Source of the DNA: an uncultured Fretibacterium sp.
Lineage (GTDB): Bacteria; Synergistota; Synergistia; Synergistales; Aminobacteriaceae
DNA: 43,432 nucleotides
NCBI RefSeq assembly: GCF_938030725.1
Contig: NZ_CALHIQ010000083.1
Location: 1 to 43,432, forward strand
Direction of reading: 5' to 3'
Shown: positions 8,884 through 16,959 of the stretch, in pieces
How the letters are laid out: each line of letters starts with the position of its first letter
How positions within the stretch are numbered: the stretch's first letter is position 1
Position numbers and translations under genes: made by a program
The notes under the pieces: generated by a model
What the model was told of the DNA's origin: nothing
Databases searched by the model: none
Seen by the model: only the letters and a program-made list of their open reading frames with translations

Positions 8884-9999
8884 ATGAGGTATCCGCAGAT
8901 AGGGGTCGACCTGGATAAGCTGGTTGAGAACGCGAGGGTTCTTTCCGCGCTCCTGCGCGCACACAAGCTGAACTTTCATTACGTCACCAAGTGCTTCTGC
9001 GCGTGGGAGCCGATGGTGGACGCCCTCGCGGACGCCGGGATTCGCAACTTCGCGGACGCGCGCCTTGAGAACATCGAGGTGTTGAAGCGCTGGGCGCGGA
9101 GCGCAATGCTCCTGCGCGTGCCCATGATCTCCGAGGCGGACGACGTCGTCTGCCTCTGCGACGTCAGCCTGAACTCGGAGCTCGCCGCCATCAAGGCGCT
9201 GTCGGACGCCGCGCTGACGCTGGGGCGGACGCACGAGGTCATCCTGATGGTGGAGCTGGGGGACCTGCGCGAGGGAGTGCTGCCGGAGGACGTCATGCCG
9301 ATGGTGGAGCAGGTCCTGACGATGCGCGGCGTGAAGCTCAACGGACTGGGCGTGAACTTCAACTGCTACGGCGGCGTCATCCCTACGCCTGAGAAGCTGA
9401 AGGAGCTGGCGGACCTGGCGAAGGAGGCGCAGAACCGCTGCGGCTACGAGTTCGAGTACGTGTCGGGCGGCAACTCCGGCAGCCTGCCGCTGGTGCTTGA
9501 CGACCGGATGCCGGACGGCATCAACCACCTTCGTATCGGAGAGGCGTTCCTCCTGGGACACGAAACGTCCTATGGCAGCTCCATCCCGGGGATGCTGCAC
9601 GACGTGTTCACGCTGCGGTGCGAGGTCATCGAGAAGAAGCTGAAGCACTCCGTGCCGTCCGGAGAGCGGGGACTCAACGCCTTCGGGGAGCCGCCGGCGG
9701 AGATGGAGGATCGCGGGATGATCCAACGCGCGATCATCGCCGTCGGTGGACAGGACACGTTCCCCTTCAGTCTAACGCCCCGCATGGAGGGCCTGCGCTA
9801 TCTGGGGCACTACTCCTCCGACCACACGATCTTCGACGTGACCCACGCGAAGGGCGACGTGTACGTCGGCGGCACTCTGGACTTCGACGTGGACTACAAG
9901 GCGCTCCTGATGATCTTCATGTCAAAGTACGTCGATAAGGTGCCGGTATGGTCAGGACAGGACTTTATGACGGCGGTGCGAATGAGGAAGCCGTCGTGA
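8884..9999 (+). CDS. orr: Ornithine racemase
   Basis: A 371-residue alanine-racemase-like PLP enzyme matching ornithine racemase Orr, which interconverts L- and D-ornithine and so feeds the D-specific aminomutase. The N-terminal barrel begins with IGVDLDKLVENARVL. K36 in YVTKCF is the expected Schiff-base lysine. The middle segment EYVSGGNSGSLPL is typical of this branch. The start has a near-perfect Shine-Dalgarno sequence (GGAAGGAGGTAACGC). It closes the core pathway: every enzyme from L-ornithine to alanine plus acetyl-CoA is now encoded between 1938 and 9999. Confidence 0.9.
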   Translation: MRYPQIGVDLDKLVENARVLSALLRAHKLNFHYVTKCFCAWEPMVDALADAGIRNFADARLENIEVLKRWARSAMLLRVPMISEADDVVCLCDVSLNSELAAIKALSDAALTLGRTHEVILMVELGDLREGVLPEDVMPMVEQVLTMRGVKLNGLGVNFNCYGGVIPTPEKLKELADLAKEAQNRCGYEFEYVSGGNSGSLPLVLDDRMPDGINHLRIGEAFLLGHETSYGSSIPGMLHDVFTLRCEVIEKKLKHSVPSGERGLNAFGEPPAEMEDRGMIQRAIIAVGGQDTFPFSLTPRMEGLRYLGHYSSDHTIFDVTHAKGDVYVGGTLDFDVDYKALLMIFMSKYVDKVPVWSGQDFMTAVRMRKPS

Positions 10000-10009
10000 G
10001 GGACGAGCC

Positions 10010-10933
10010 ATGGATTCCAGGACGCTGAGGGGCAACCTCCAGCTCCTCGTCACCGCGGCCATTTGGGGCTTTGGGTTCATCGCACAGCAGTTCGGTGCCC
10101 AGGCCCTGCCTCCCCTTTCCTTCAACGCCTGTCGTTTTGCCCTGGGGAGCACGTCGCTGCTCCCCCTGATCGTCCTCTCCGGATGGAACGATCCGGCGAT
10201 GAGGCGTGCGAGGGCTGCGTCCCGCAGGCTCTCGATCCGAGGCGGGCTTTTGAACGGAGGCGTCATGTTCCTGGCGGCGTGGCTTCAGCAGGCGGGCATT
10301 GCGGAAACGACGGCGGGGCAGGCCGCCTTTCTGACAGGGCTCTACATCCTCTTCGTGCCCCTGTTGGGGCTCTTCATGCATCACAGGGTTCCGTTGACAA
10401 CTTGGTGCGCTGGGATGTTGGCCCTCGTGGGCCTCTACCTACTGAGCGTTCGGGAGGACCTTTCCATTTCGCGGGGCGATGCCTTCGAGATCGCGGGCGC
10501 GGTGTTCTGGGCCCTGCACATCCTGTGCATCGACGCCTACGTAAAGAGAACGGACCCCTTGGAGCTCTCGTTCTGGCAGTTCGCGTTCTGTGCGCTGTTC
10601 AGCGTTGGGACGGCTCTGTTCCTGGAGCGGGGCGGCTTTATGCGCATTGAGGACGCCCTGATCCCGATCCTCTACTGCGGAGTGGTTTCCGTGGGGCTCG
10701 CCTACACGCTCCAGGTGGTGGCTCAGAAGGACGTCATTCCCTCCCATACGGCCTTGATCCTGAGCATGGAAACGGTCTTCGCGACCCTGGGAGGGGCGGT
10801 CGTCCTGGGCGAGAACCTTGGCCTGCGAGGCTACACGGGTTGTGCCCTGATGTTTTCGGGGATGATCCTCGCACAGTGGCATGGCCTGCGCGGGGGAACG
10901 CGCCCCACGGACGTGAGGAGGAGATCGGCATGA
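10010..10933 (+). CDS. DMT-superfamily (EamA) transporter
   Basis: A 307-residue membrane protein with two EamA repeats and about ten hydrophobic segments. The family beginning ITAAIWGFGFIAQ-like (VTAAIWGFGFIAQQFG) is clear, and the second repeat ends in VVLGENLGLRGYTGCALMFSGM. EamA proteins usually export amino acids or other metabolites. Its position ten bases after orr suggests co-transcription and a possible role in exporting an ornithine fermentation product such as alanine, but the substrate is inferred only from position. Its stop overlaps the next start (ATGA). Confidence 0.85.
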   Translation: MDSRTLRGNLQLLVTAAIWGFGFIAQQFGAQALPPLSFNACRFALGSTSLLPLIVLSGWNDPAMRRARAASRRLSIRGGLLNGGVMFLAAWLQQAGIAETTAGQAAFLTGLYILFVPLLGLFMHHRVPLTTWCAGMLALVGLYLLSVREDLSISRGDAFEIAGAVFWALHILCIDAYVKRTDPLELSFWQFAFCALFSVGTALFLERGGFMRIEDALIPILYCGVVSVGLAYTLQVVAQKDVIPSHTALILSMETVFATLGGAVVLGENLGLRGYTGCALMFSGMILAQWHGLRGGTRPTDVRRRSA

Positions 10934-11463
10934 TGCTGGAAACGGAGCGCCTTGCGATCGTCGAGGCCGCGGAGTCGGATATCGGCTGGATTATTGCGCA
11001 GGAGAACGACGAGGAGAACAGGAAGTTTGTCTGGGTCGGTACCTACGAAGAGCACCTGGCGGAGATCGCCGACCCCGGACACCGGTTGCTGGTCATCCGG
11101 AGGAAAGACGGCGTTGAGAGGGTCGGTTACGCCCTGGTCCATCTTGACTTCAAGTCCGAACGCTTCGAGCTTCGGAGGATCGTCATCGCTCAAAAGGGCA
11201 GGAGATACGGGAGGGAGTCCATGGAGGCTCTGATGAAGTATGCCTTCGAAACGCTGAAGTTCAACCGGTTCTGGCTGGACGTCTATCCCGACAACGCGGT
11301 GGGCATAAAACTTTATGAAAGCCTGGGGCTTCACAGAGACGGAGTGCTGCGACAGAACTTCAAATCCGAACGGGGCTACCTGGACCAGATCATCTATTCG
11401 ATGCTGAAGGAGGAGTACTTTCATTCCGTTTCCGAGAGGACTTCGCCGGAAGAGAGGCGGTGA
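10930..11463 (+). CDS. GNAT-family N-acetyltransferase (RimJ/RimL type)
   Basis: A protein of 177 residues with the GNAT fold. LETERLAIVEAAESD is a RimJ/RimL-type N-terminus. The acetyl-CoA-binding strand and loop (RRIVIAQKGRRYGRESMEAL) and the C-terminal NAVGIKLYESLGL motif are present. The start overlaps the stop of the EamA gene by four bases, so the two are translationally coupled. It may acetylate a protein N-terminus or a small amine; the substrate cannot be told. Its stop lies four bases before the first copy of the 60-bp repeat. Confidence 0.85.
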   Translation: MMLETERLAIVEAAESDIGWIIAQENDEENRKFVWVGTYEEHLAEIADPGHRLLVIRRKDGVERVGYALVHLDFKSERFELRRIVIAQKGRRYGRESMEALMKYAFETLKFNRFWLDVYPDNAVGIKLYESLGLHRDGVLRQNFKSERGYLDQIIYSMLKEEYFHSVSERTSPEERR

Positions 11464-11466
11464 AAC

Positions 11467-11526
11467 TGGATATTAGTCAAGCAGGAGGACAGAGGAAGTG
11501 ACGGGTTAGTCACTTTAAGGCGGTCC
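11467..11526 (+). repeat. 60-bp interspersed repeat, copy 1
   Basis: One of three copies (others 19773-19833 and 21556-21615). The unit begins TGGA(CC)TTAGTCAAGC, has a purine-rich middle (GGACAGAGGAAGTGA) and ends TTAAGG.GGTCC. In this copy the opening GGACC has become GGATA. The outer GGACC and GGTCC are inverted repeats. It follows the stop of the GNAT gene and precedes a truncated Fic gene. Confidence 0.8.
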
Positions 11527-11557
11527 TATACGATGTAGTGCTCTTGGCGATCGGCGG

Positions 11558-11768
11558 ATGCCGCAGAGCATCTTCAATGAGATCGTCGAGATGAACGTCG
11601 CACACCCGTTCCGCGAGGGCAACGGAAGGAGTATGCGCATCTGGCTGGACGCCATGTTCAGGAAGGGATTCGGAGTAGTCGTGGACTGGAACCTCGTCGA
11701 CAAGGAGGACTACCTCGCCGTAATGGAACACAGTCCCGTCAGGGACGTCGAAGCGCGGGCGGCGATTA
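11558..11768 (+). pseudogene. Fic-domain protein remnant
   Basis: The translation holds the diagnostic Fic motif HPFREGNGRS followed by RIWLD, then DWNLVDKEDYL and MEHSPVRD, typical of small cell-filamentation-type Fic AMP-transferases. Only about 70 residues are present. The N-terminal half with the rest of the Fic fold and the normal C-terminus are missing. Compared with relatives, three or four residues also seem lost between FNEIV and EMNVAHPF. No Shine-Dalgarno site serves the internal ATG at 11558. The upstream flank is the 60-bp repeat, and the downstream end runs into the convergent lipoprotein gene. I read it as a decayed fragment. Confidence 0.8.
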
Positions 11769-12275
11769 CCTCCCGTCCGACCGGGGCAGGACCTGCACGG
11801 CTTCGGGATGGGCGGTGACGAACCGCATCAGCGCGTCGCACAGGGCCTCCACGGCGGGAGAGCGGGAAACGGGCGTAAAGGGCTGGTCGTAGGGCGTTCG
11901 GGTCAGGAGCTTGTCCGTCCTGGTGAAGGTCGCAGTGATGGCAAAGCGGGCCGTGCGGTCCTCCGGCCGGTAGAACAGGCTCACGATGCTGTAGGCCCAT
12001 CGCTTGATCTTTTCGCGCTCCCTCTTGTCCCGCGTCCTCTGCAGCAGCTTGTCCCGATAGCGCCAACTGATGACGCTCTTGTAGCGAAACAGGAAGACGT
12101 CCCCGCCCTCCTGGCGCTGGATCGTTTCCGTGTCCAGGAAGTAGAGGCCCATTCGGTCGTCCTGGAACGCCGGCAGGTATCGCTCCCCATCCTGCGCCGC
12201 TGCCACGCCCCGGCAGGCGGTGAGCGCCGCAGCCAGCGCGAGGAACAGGGCGAGTTTTTTCAACGGCTCTTTCAA
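11766..12275 (-). CDS. Small lipoprotein, function unknown
   Basis: A predicted lipoprotein of 169 residues. The N-terminus has lysines, a hydrophobic run (LALFLALAAAL) and a lipobox LTAC with the lipidated Cys at residue 21, so it should be anchored in the outer or cytoplasmic membrane. The mature part (YLPAFQDDRMGLYFLDTETI, then a basic helix and FYRPEDRTARFAITATFTR) matches no family I recognise. TTG 12275 overlaps the speE stop (TTGA), giving coupling; TTG 12263 is an alternative start. The gene therefore forms a two-gene unit with speE on the minus strand. Its 3' end meets the Fic remnant on the other strand. Confidence 0.7.
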   Translation of the reverse strand: MKEPLKKLALFLALAAALTACRGVAAAQDGERYLPAFQDDRMGLYFLDTETIQRQEGGDVFLFRYKSVISWRYRDKLLQRTRDKREREKIKRWAYSIVSLFYRPEDRTARFAITATFTRTDKLLTRTPYDQPFTPVSRSPAVEALCDALMRFVTAHPEAVQVLPRSDGR

Positions 12276-13132
12276 TTTTCGCGGATCAACTCCTCGAGGA
12301 ACGGCGGCAGGATGAAGGCGGCGCGATGGATGGCGTTCGTGTACCAGCGCGTGCCGGCCACCTCCCGCAGGGGCGTGGCCGGGTCGGCGGAGAGGGAGGC
12401 TGCGCCGTAGGTCCACATGCCGGACGGGTAGGTGGGCACGACGCCCCAGTACATCCGAACGACGGGGAAGACGGCGCGCATCTCGCGGATGGACTGGCAC
12501 ATCAGCGCCGTGTCCGTGAAGGGGGACTCCGTCAGCTCCGTCATCATGCCCCGCTCGTTCAGGACGGCCTTCAGGTCCCGGTAGAAGGGCGACTGAAAGA
12601 GTCCCGCGGCGAAGTCCACGGGGTCCGTGCCGTCTACGATGGCGACGTCGAACCGGTCGGAGGTCGTGCGGAGGTACTCCATCGCGTCCATGCAGCGCAC
12701 GTCCGCCCTGGGGTCCGAGAGCGCACAGCCGACGGTGGGCAGCCACTCCTTCGACGCAGCGATGACGCGCTCGTCGATGTCGATGAGCGTACACCGCTCG
12801 ACGCCGGGGTGCTTCAGCACCTCCTTCAGGATGGCCCCATCGCCGCCGCCGACGATCAGGACGCGCTTCGGATCCGGGTGGGAGCAAAGGGGCACGTGGG
12901 CCATCATCTCCGAGTAGGTGAACTCGTCCCGCTCCGTCAACTGAAACGCCCCGTCCAGCATTAGGGTGCGACCGTACTCCGGCGTGTCCACCACCAGGAT
13001 GTCCTGCCACTTCGTCCTCTCGCGGTGTAGGACGTCCGTCACCTTCAGCGATAGGCGCAGGCCCTCGCTGCTCTCCTCCGTCAGCCACAGATCGTTCGTC
13101 CGCTTGGCCCTCGTCACGGGCGCGTCGCCCAT
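12272..13132 (-). CDS. speE: Spermidine synthase
   Basis: An aminopropyltransferase of 286 residues that makes spermidine from putrescine and decarboxylated S-adenosylmethionine. The fold is clear: the N-terminal beta region with YGRTLMLDGAFQLTERDEF, the nucleotide-binding VLIVGGGDGAILKEVLKH, the acidic strand TLIDID, and the active-site segment VAIVDGTDP (the usual form is D-S-T-D/E-P; here Gly replaces Ser). The C-terminus has PTYPSGMWT and a YYTxxIH-like YTNAIHRAAF. I prefer ATG 13132 with GGAGGGG upstream; in-frame ATGs at 13138 and 13147 have poorer sites. No speD is in the window. The gene lies near an ornithine-consuming operon but runs on the opposite strand. Confidence 0.9.
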   Translation of the reverse strand: MGDAPVTRAKRTNDLWLTEESSEGLRLSLKVTDVLHRERTKWQDILVVDTPEYGRTLMLDGAFQLTERDEFTYSEMMAHVPLCSHPDPKRVLIVGGGDGAILKEVLKHPGVERCTLIDIDERVIAASKEWLPTVGCALSDPRADVRCMDAMEYLRTTSDRFDVAIVDGTDPVDFAAGLFQSPFYRDLKAVLNERGMMTELTESPFTDTALMCQSIREMRAVFPVVRMYWGVVPTYPSGMWTYGAASLSADPATPLREVAGTRWYTNAIHRAAFILPPFLEELIREN

Positions 13133-13289
13133 GTCCATCCCCTCCATCCTTAATAGTAGAATCGTTCGGGGGCGCAGCCCCCTTCTTGAGCGTTTGAACA
13201 TAGCGTACCATGAACCGCCTGCGCCGCGCAAGCGCCGCCGACCGGAGCCGCCTTCCCGATCGAGTTCACTTTGCACACGAAATTTGAGT

Positions 13290-13295
13290 TACAAT
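13290..13295 (+). promoter_or_regulatory. Candidate -10 box for the secreted-protein pair
   Basis: TACAAT stands in a short AT-rich patch (13270-13298) in the divergent gap between speE and the gene at 13367. The -35 is not clear: TTCACT or TTGCAC are nearby at unusual spacing. The same gap also holds a GGGGGC-TGC-GCCCCC stem near 13170 that would lie in the speE leader. Confidence 0.4.
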
Positions 13296-13366
13296 AGAGG
13301 CGTTCGATCGGTTCGAGCCCGCTCTGGCGGGCGTGGGGTTCCTCACTTGGAGGGGAGGTTTTGCTC

Positions 13367-13750
13367 TTGAGACGACAAACGCTCGGTTGGCGCGGGGCCG
13401 CGTTGTTCGCTGTGCTGCTCTTGCTGGCCCTGTCCTGCGGGACCGCGCGGGCCTTCATCCGCGAGGGCGGCGTTGCCGGCCGGCCGGGGCTCTCCTTTCA
13501 CGGGATGGCCTACTTCTGGGGCCACCTGGACGTGAACATCACCAACGGGACGAAGGAGAACGTGCTCTTCGGTGGCACGATGCTCTTCCTGGACCGCAGG
13601 AAGCGCGTCGTGGCGCGGGCGGAGATCCTGCCGGAACGGATCAAGCGACGTTCCACGCGGCGCCTCCGAGCCGTCTTCACGGAGGGCAGCGGAGAAGACG
13701 CCTCCGCGGCGTGGCTTCTGGTGTGGGAGTTCCGGCAGAGGACTCGGTAG
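13367..13750 (+). CDS. Small secreted protein, unknown
   Basis: A protein of about 127 residues with a signal peptide (RRQTLGWRG, then the hydrophobic ALFAVLLLLALSCG and a likely cleavage after ARA). The mature part contains FHGMAYFWGHLDVNITNGTKENVLFGGTMLFLD, which reads like a beta-sandwich of the FxLYD or related extracellular type. I do not recognise the family. TTG 13367 is preferred because AGGGGAGG lies eight bases upstream; TTG 13361 is too close to it. It is followed nine bases later by another secreted protein, probably in one operon. Confidence 0.65.
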   Translation: MRRQTLGWRGAALFAVLLLLALSCGTARAFIREGGVAGRPGLSFHGMAYFWGHLDVNITNGTKENVLFGGTMLFLDRRKRVVARAEILPERIKRRSTRRLRAVFTEGSGEDASAAWLLVWEFRQRTR

Positions 13751-13759
13751 GAGGCAGAC

Positions 13760-14302
13760 ATGAAAAGGACGAGGACCCTGGTGCTCTTTGCCGCGGCGTG
13801 CCTTGCGGTGCTGGCCACGGTGGCTGCCGAGGCGCTCTCGAACAGCGCGGACGCCTTCATGTCCCTGCCCTTCGGCCACCCCTTCAATCGGACGAAGCTG
13901 CGCATGGAGCGGAGCGGGGCGGCCGCGAAGACCCAGGACGGGGACTACCTCTCCATGGAGGGGCTGTTTGAGGGGCGTCCGGCCCTGTTCGTCTTTTCCT
14001 TCCACGGCAAGAAGGGGCTGAAGTCCAAGGCCGTGTACCTGCAGACTGCGGGCGGGGAGGAGGATGAGCGGCTCTACACGGCGCTGATGCAGGCGTACAA
14101 CAGCCGGTTCGGCAGGACGGAGGAGCGGCCCCTGCCCAACGCTTGGGCGGAGGGGAAGATCATGCTGCGCTGCATCTGGACGCCAGACCGTTGGACCTCC
14201 GTTGCGCTGACCTACAACCCGGAAACGGCGGCGCGCTTTCCGGGGCCGTCGATCAAGGACCGCCCCATTCACCTGGAGTACCGATATTCCCGATGGGATT
14301 GA
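13760..14302 (+). CDS. Secreted protein, unknown
   Basis: 180 residues with a signal peptide (MKRTRTLVLFAAACLAVLATVAAEA). The mature domain contains FGHPFNRTKLRMERSG, FVFSFHGKKGLKSKAVYL and an alternating C-terminal strand (WTSVALTYNPETAARF). The pattern of beta strands and one helix resembles small periplasmic domains, but I recognise no family. The ATG follows an AGGAGG-like site (GTAGGAGGCAGAC). It is the second gene of the unit beginning at 13367; the phosphofructokinase gene follows after about 90 bases with its own promoter. Confidence 0.7.
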   Translation: MKRTRTLVLFAAACLAVLATVAAEALSNSADAFMSLPFGHPFNRTKLRMERSGAAAKTQDGDYLSMEGLFEGRPALFVFSFHGKKGLKSKAVYLQTAGGEEDERLYTALMQAYNSRFGRTEERPLPNAWAEGKIMLRCIWTPDRWTSVALTYNPETAARFPGPSIKDRPIHLEYRYSRWD

Positions 14303-14329
14303 TTCTTTCCGCCGAAGATAGGATAAAAT
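14299..14329 (+). promoter_or_regulatory. Candidate promoter for phosphofructokinase
   Basis: TTGATT (14299-14304) and TAAAAT (14324-14329) are separated by 19 bases, within an AT-rich run between the secreted-protein gene and the phosphofructokinase start at 14393. The spacing is a little long, so the call is tentative. Confidence 0.4.
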
Positions 14330-14392
14330 AGTGTCCTGCATGAGAAAACCTGAAATTTGTGCCCTGAAGGGGCGCGTTTGGGGGCTTTATCA

Positions 14393-15610
14393 ATGGGAAA
14401 GAAAATGAAGAACATCGGCATCATCACGTCGGGCGGCGACTGCGGAGGGCTGAACGCCGTCGTGCGTGGCGCGGCCAAGACGGCGATGCAGCGGGGCATC
14501 GGGGCGTACATTGTCCCCAACGGCTACGCGGGGCTCTACAACCTGGTGGACTTCGACCGGCTGGTGTTCCTGGACGAGGAGCGCACGGACCACGTCAACT
14601 CCTCCTTTGCTGGCAGCGACGCCGGGCACAGCCGGGTGAAGATATCGAAGATACCGGACCCGGACAAGTACAACCGCATCCTGCTGGGACTGCGCAAGTT
14701 CAACCTGGACGGCCTGCTGATATCGGGCGGCGACGACACGGGTAGCGTCGTGGTGGACCTGGCGGAGCACGGGATTCCCTGCGTTCACGCGCCGAAGACC
14801 ATGGACCTGGACCTGCAGACCTACTCCGTGGGCGGCGACTCCGCCATCAACAAGATCGCGCGCATCGTGGAGGACCTGAAGACGACGGGCAAGACCCACA
14901 ACCGCATCATGATCGTGGAGGTCTTCGGGCGCTACGCCGGACACACGGCGTTTCGCGGCGGCATCGCGGCCGATGCGGACTGCATCCTGATCCCTGAGAT
15001 TGTGGCGGACTTCGACGCGATCTACAAGCACCTGAAGCACTACTACATCCGACGCATCCTGAACTCCGACGTCCATTCGGGCACCTACGTCATGGTGGTC
15101 GCCGAGGGGGTCAAGGGCGAGGACGGGAAGTACTTCTCCGACAGCGGGGACAGCACGGACTCCTTCGGCCACGTGCGTCTGGCCGGTGCGGGGCGCTACA
15201 TCCGCACGCGCCTCGAGGCGATGATGCGGGAGGACCCCCAGATCCGCCAGTTCATGAAGGTTTCCGGAATGTACGTCCCCGGAGTCTTCGAGATACCGGA
15301 GATTCGCGAGGTCATCCCCGGCCACATCGTGCGCAGCGGCTCCACGTCGTCCTACGACGTCAACTTCGGCAAGCAGATCGGCGCGTCGGCGGTCATCCTG
15401 CTGGACGAGGGGATCAGCGGCGTGACGGTGGTGGAGGTCTACAAGGGGCGCATCCGCTACATGCCGACCGCTGACGCCATCGTGCCGCGCCCCGTCAGCC
15501 TCGAGGACGTCACCTTCTACGAGCAGATGGACATCTGCTTCGGCCGGACCCCGCAGCACTACGAGCCGATGATCGAGGAGCAACAGGGCGAGGTGGAACG
15601 CTTTTTGTAG
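14393..15610 (+). CDS. 6-phosphofructokinase, probably pyrophosphate-dependent
   Basis: A phosphofructokinase of 405 residues converting fructose 6-phosphate to the 1,6-bisphosphate. The first loop is TSGGDCGGLNAVV. Two positions decide the phosphoryl donor. In ATP enzymes both are Gly (E. coli Gly104 and Gly124), while pyrophosphate enzymes have Asp and Lys. Here Asp115 (SGGDDTGS) and Lys135 (PKTMD), exactly 20 apart, are both of the pyrophosphate type. The substrate-binding FGRYAGHTA is present. The reaction would then be reversible and could work in gluconeogenesis. The ATG at 14393 has a G-rich site upstream; ATG 14405 is an alternative. A strong hairpin terminator follows the stop. Confidence 0.88.
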   Translation: MGKKMKNIGIITSGGDCGGLNAVVRGAAKTAMQRGIGAYIVPNGYAGLYNLVDFDRLVFLDEERTDHVNSSFAGSDAGHSRVKISKIPDPDKYNRILLGLRKFNLDGLLISGGDDTGSVVVDLAEHGIPCVHAPKTMDLDLQTYSVGGDSAINKIARIVEDLKTTGKTHNRIMIVEVFGRYAGHTAFRGGIAADADCILIPEIVADFDAIYKHLKHYYIRRILNSDVHSGTYVMVVAEGVKGEDGKYFSDSGDSTDSFGHVRLAGAGRYIRTRLEAMMREDPQIRQFMKVSGMYVPGVFEIPEIREVIPGHIVRSGSTSSYDVNFGKQIGASAVILLDEGISGVTVVEVYKGRIRYMPTADAIVPRPVSLEDVTFYEQMDICFGRTPQHYEPMIEEQQGEVERFL

Positions 15611-15628
15611 CGCCTCCGGAACGGACGA

Positions 15629-15655
15629 CGACAGGCCCCAAACTGGGGCCTGTCG
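15629..15655. terminator. Bidirectional hairpin terminator
   Basis: CGACAGGCCCCA (15629-15640) pairs perfectly with TGGGGCCTGTCG (15644-15655) around a 3-nt loop. It sits between the convergent phosphofructokinase and Spy-like genes. A T-rich but interrupted tail follows on the plus strand. Confidence 0.75.
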
Positions 15656-15678
15656 TTCGCTTTCTGTGCTTTCCCGAA

Positions 15679-16260
15679 TTACTTTGCGGGCGCGGCCTCG
15701 CCGCTCGTCCCCTGGTTAGGGGCTCCGGGCTTGACCGTGCCGTTCAGCCTGCGCTGAGCTGCGGCTTCTTCGATCCAGTCCAACCGCCTGGTGAAGGCTG
15801 CCGTCTGGATTTCGTCTCTCAGCTTCTGAATCTGGCCGTAGAGCTCAAGGGCCTTCGGCCGGTCGATGGGGGTTGACGCAAGGGCGTAATCGAGGTCGAT
15901 GCGCAGCTTTTCGAGCGTCTTGGCCTTCTCCTGAAGCTCCTGGGGCAAGTCTAGGATCCATCCCCTTCGGGCACCCCAGCCGCCGTTCCTGTCCCCACGG
16001 GCAGGACGTCCGCACCATCCGTCTGTCGCCGCGCCGAAGCATGGCCTGTCCTGCCTGCCCCAGCAGGCGTCCGGACGCTGGCCCTGCCACTCGCAGCCCG
16101 GCCCGGCAGCGAGGTTCTGTCCCCAACAGCCTTCCTGTGCCGGTGGGCAATAGGGCGCGGTAGCCCGCCCCTGCCCGCAGTGTCCTCTGGCGAGCGCCGC
16201 GCCGGCCAGGCCGACGGACCCCAGGAGCAACAGAGTGACGATCGCTTTCTTTGCCTTCAT
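15679..16260 (-). CDS. Spy/CpxP-like periplasmic protein
   Basis: A periplasmic protein of 193 residues. It has a signal peptide (KAKKAIVTLLLLGSVGLAGAALA), then a Gly/Cys/Trp-rich low-complexity part (residues about 26-100) and an alpha-helical part (LPQELQEKAKTLEKLRIDLDYAL ... LYGQIQKLRDEIQTAAF) of the Spy, CpxP and zinc-resistance type. Such proteins act as periplasmic chaperones or metal binders induced by envelope stress. The Shine-Dalgarno site is AAGGAGG. A partly deleted second copy lies at 19847-20076, just after a two-component system of the type that often controls Spy. Confidence 0.72.
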   Translation of the reverse strand: MKAKKAIVTLLLLGSVGLAGAALARGHCGQGRATAPYCPPAQEGCWGQNLAAGPGCEWQGQRPDACWGRQDRPCFGAATDGWCGRPARGDRNGGWGARRGWILDLPQELQEKAKTLEKLRIDLDYALASTPIDRPKALELYGQIQKLRDEIQTAAFTRRLDWIEEAAAQRRLNGTVKPGAPNQGTSGEAAPAK

Positions 16261-16481
16261 GACAACGTCCTCCTTAAAGATGGTTTGCTTTTGCGTCCCT
16301 TGAGCCTTCGCGGTACCCGTGCGGACTGCAGGGGCTTGAACGGTTTAAGGATACGGCTACAATATGGAAAGAATATGAGCAGTTTGCGAAGAAAATGTGA
16401 AATTTGAGCCGAGGGCCGGTAGGAGCTGCAAGGGGCCGGCCTCGGTGAGCACAGCCTGTGAAATTTGGAGGAATCTTTGCG

Positions 16482-16895
16482 ATGTGGTTCATGTACGCAA
16501 TGCTCTCCGCCGCGTTCGCCGCGGCGACGTCCATCCTGGCCAAGGTCGGAATCAGGGGGGTGAACTCCAACCTGGCGACGGCGATCCGGACGACCGTCGT
16601 GCTGGCGATGTCCTGGGGGATCGTCTGGCTCACCGGCGCGCAGAGCGGCCTGACTGGGATCAACCGTCGGGGTTGGGTCTTCCTGATCCTGTCCGGCCTG
16701 GCCACGGGGGCGTCCTGGCTGTTCTACTACCGCGCCCTGCAGTTGGGCAGGGTATCGCAGGTTGCACCGGTGGACAAATTCAGCATCGTGATCACGATCG
16801 CGATGGCCTTCTTCCTGCTGCACGAGGAGGTCGCGGTCAAGACGCTCGTCGGAGCGGCCCTGATCGCAGCGGGGACCTTCGTGATGATCCTGTAG
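16482..16895 (+). CDS. Half-size EamA-family membrane protein
   Basis: 137 residues with about four or five membrane segments and a single EamA repeat, ending in the typical LLHEEVAVKTLVGAALIAAGTFVMIL. This is half the length of common DMT transporters and resembles the small single-domain EamA proteins that work as dimers, so it need not be a fragment. I chose ATG 16482 with GGAGG about ten bases upstream; a GTG at 16458 is in frame but lacks a site. No neighbour suggests a substrate. Confidence 0.8.
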   Translation: MWFMYAMLSAAFAAATSILAKVGIRGVNSNLATAIRTTVVLAMSWGIVWLTGAQSGLTGINRRGWVFLILSGLATGASWLFYYRALQLGRVSQVAPVDKFSIVITIAMAFFLLHEEVAVKTLVGAALIAAGTFVMIL

Positions 16896-16959
16896 CGGTG
16901 CAGCGGCCAAGAGATCAGCGTCCCGATCGGCTGGACGAAGCGATCGGGACGCCCTGCGA

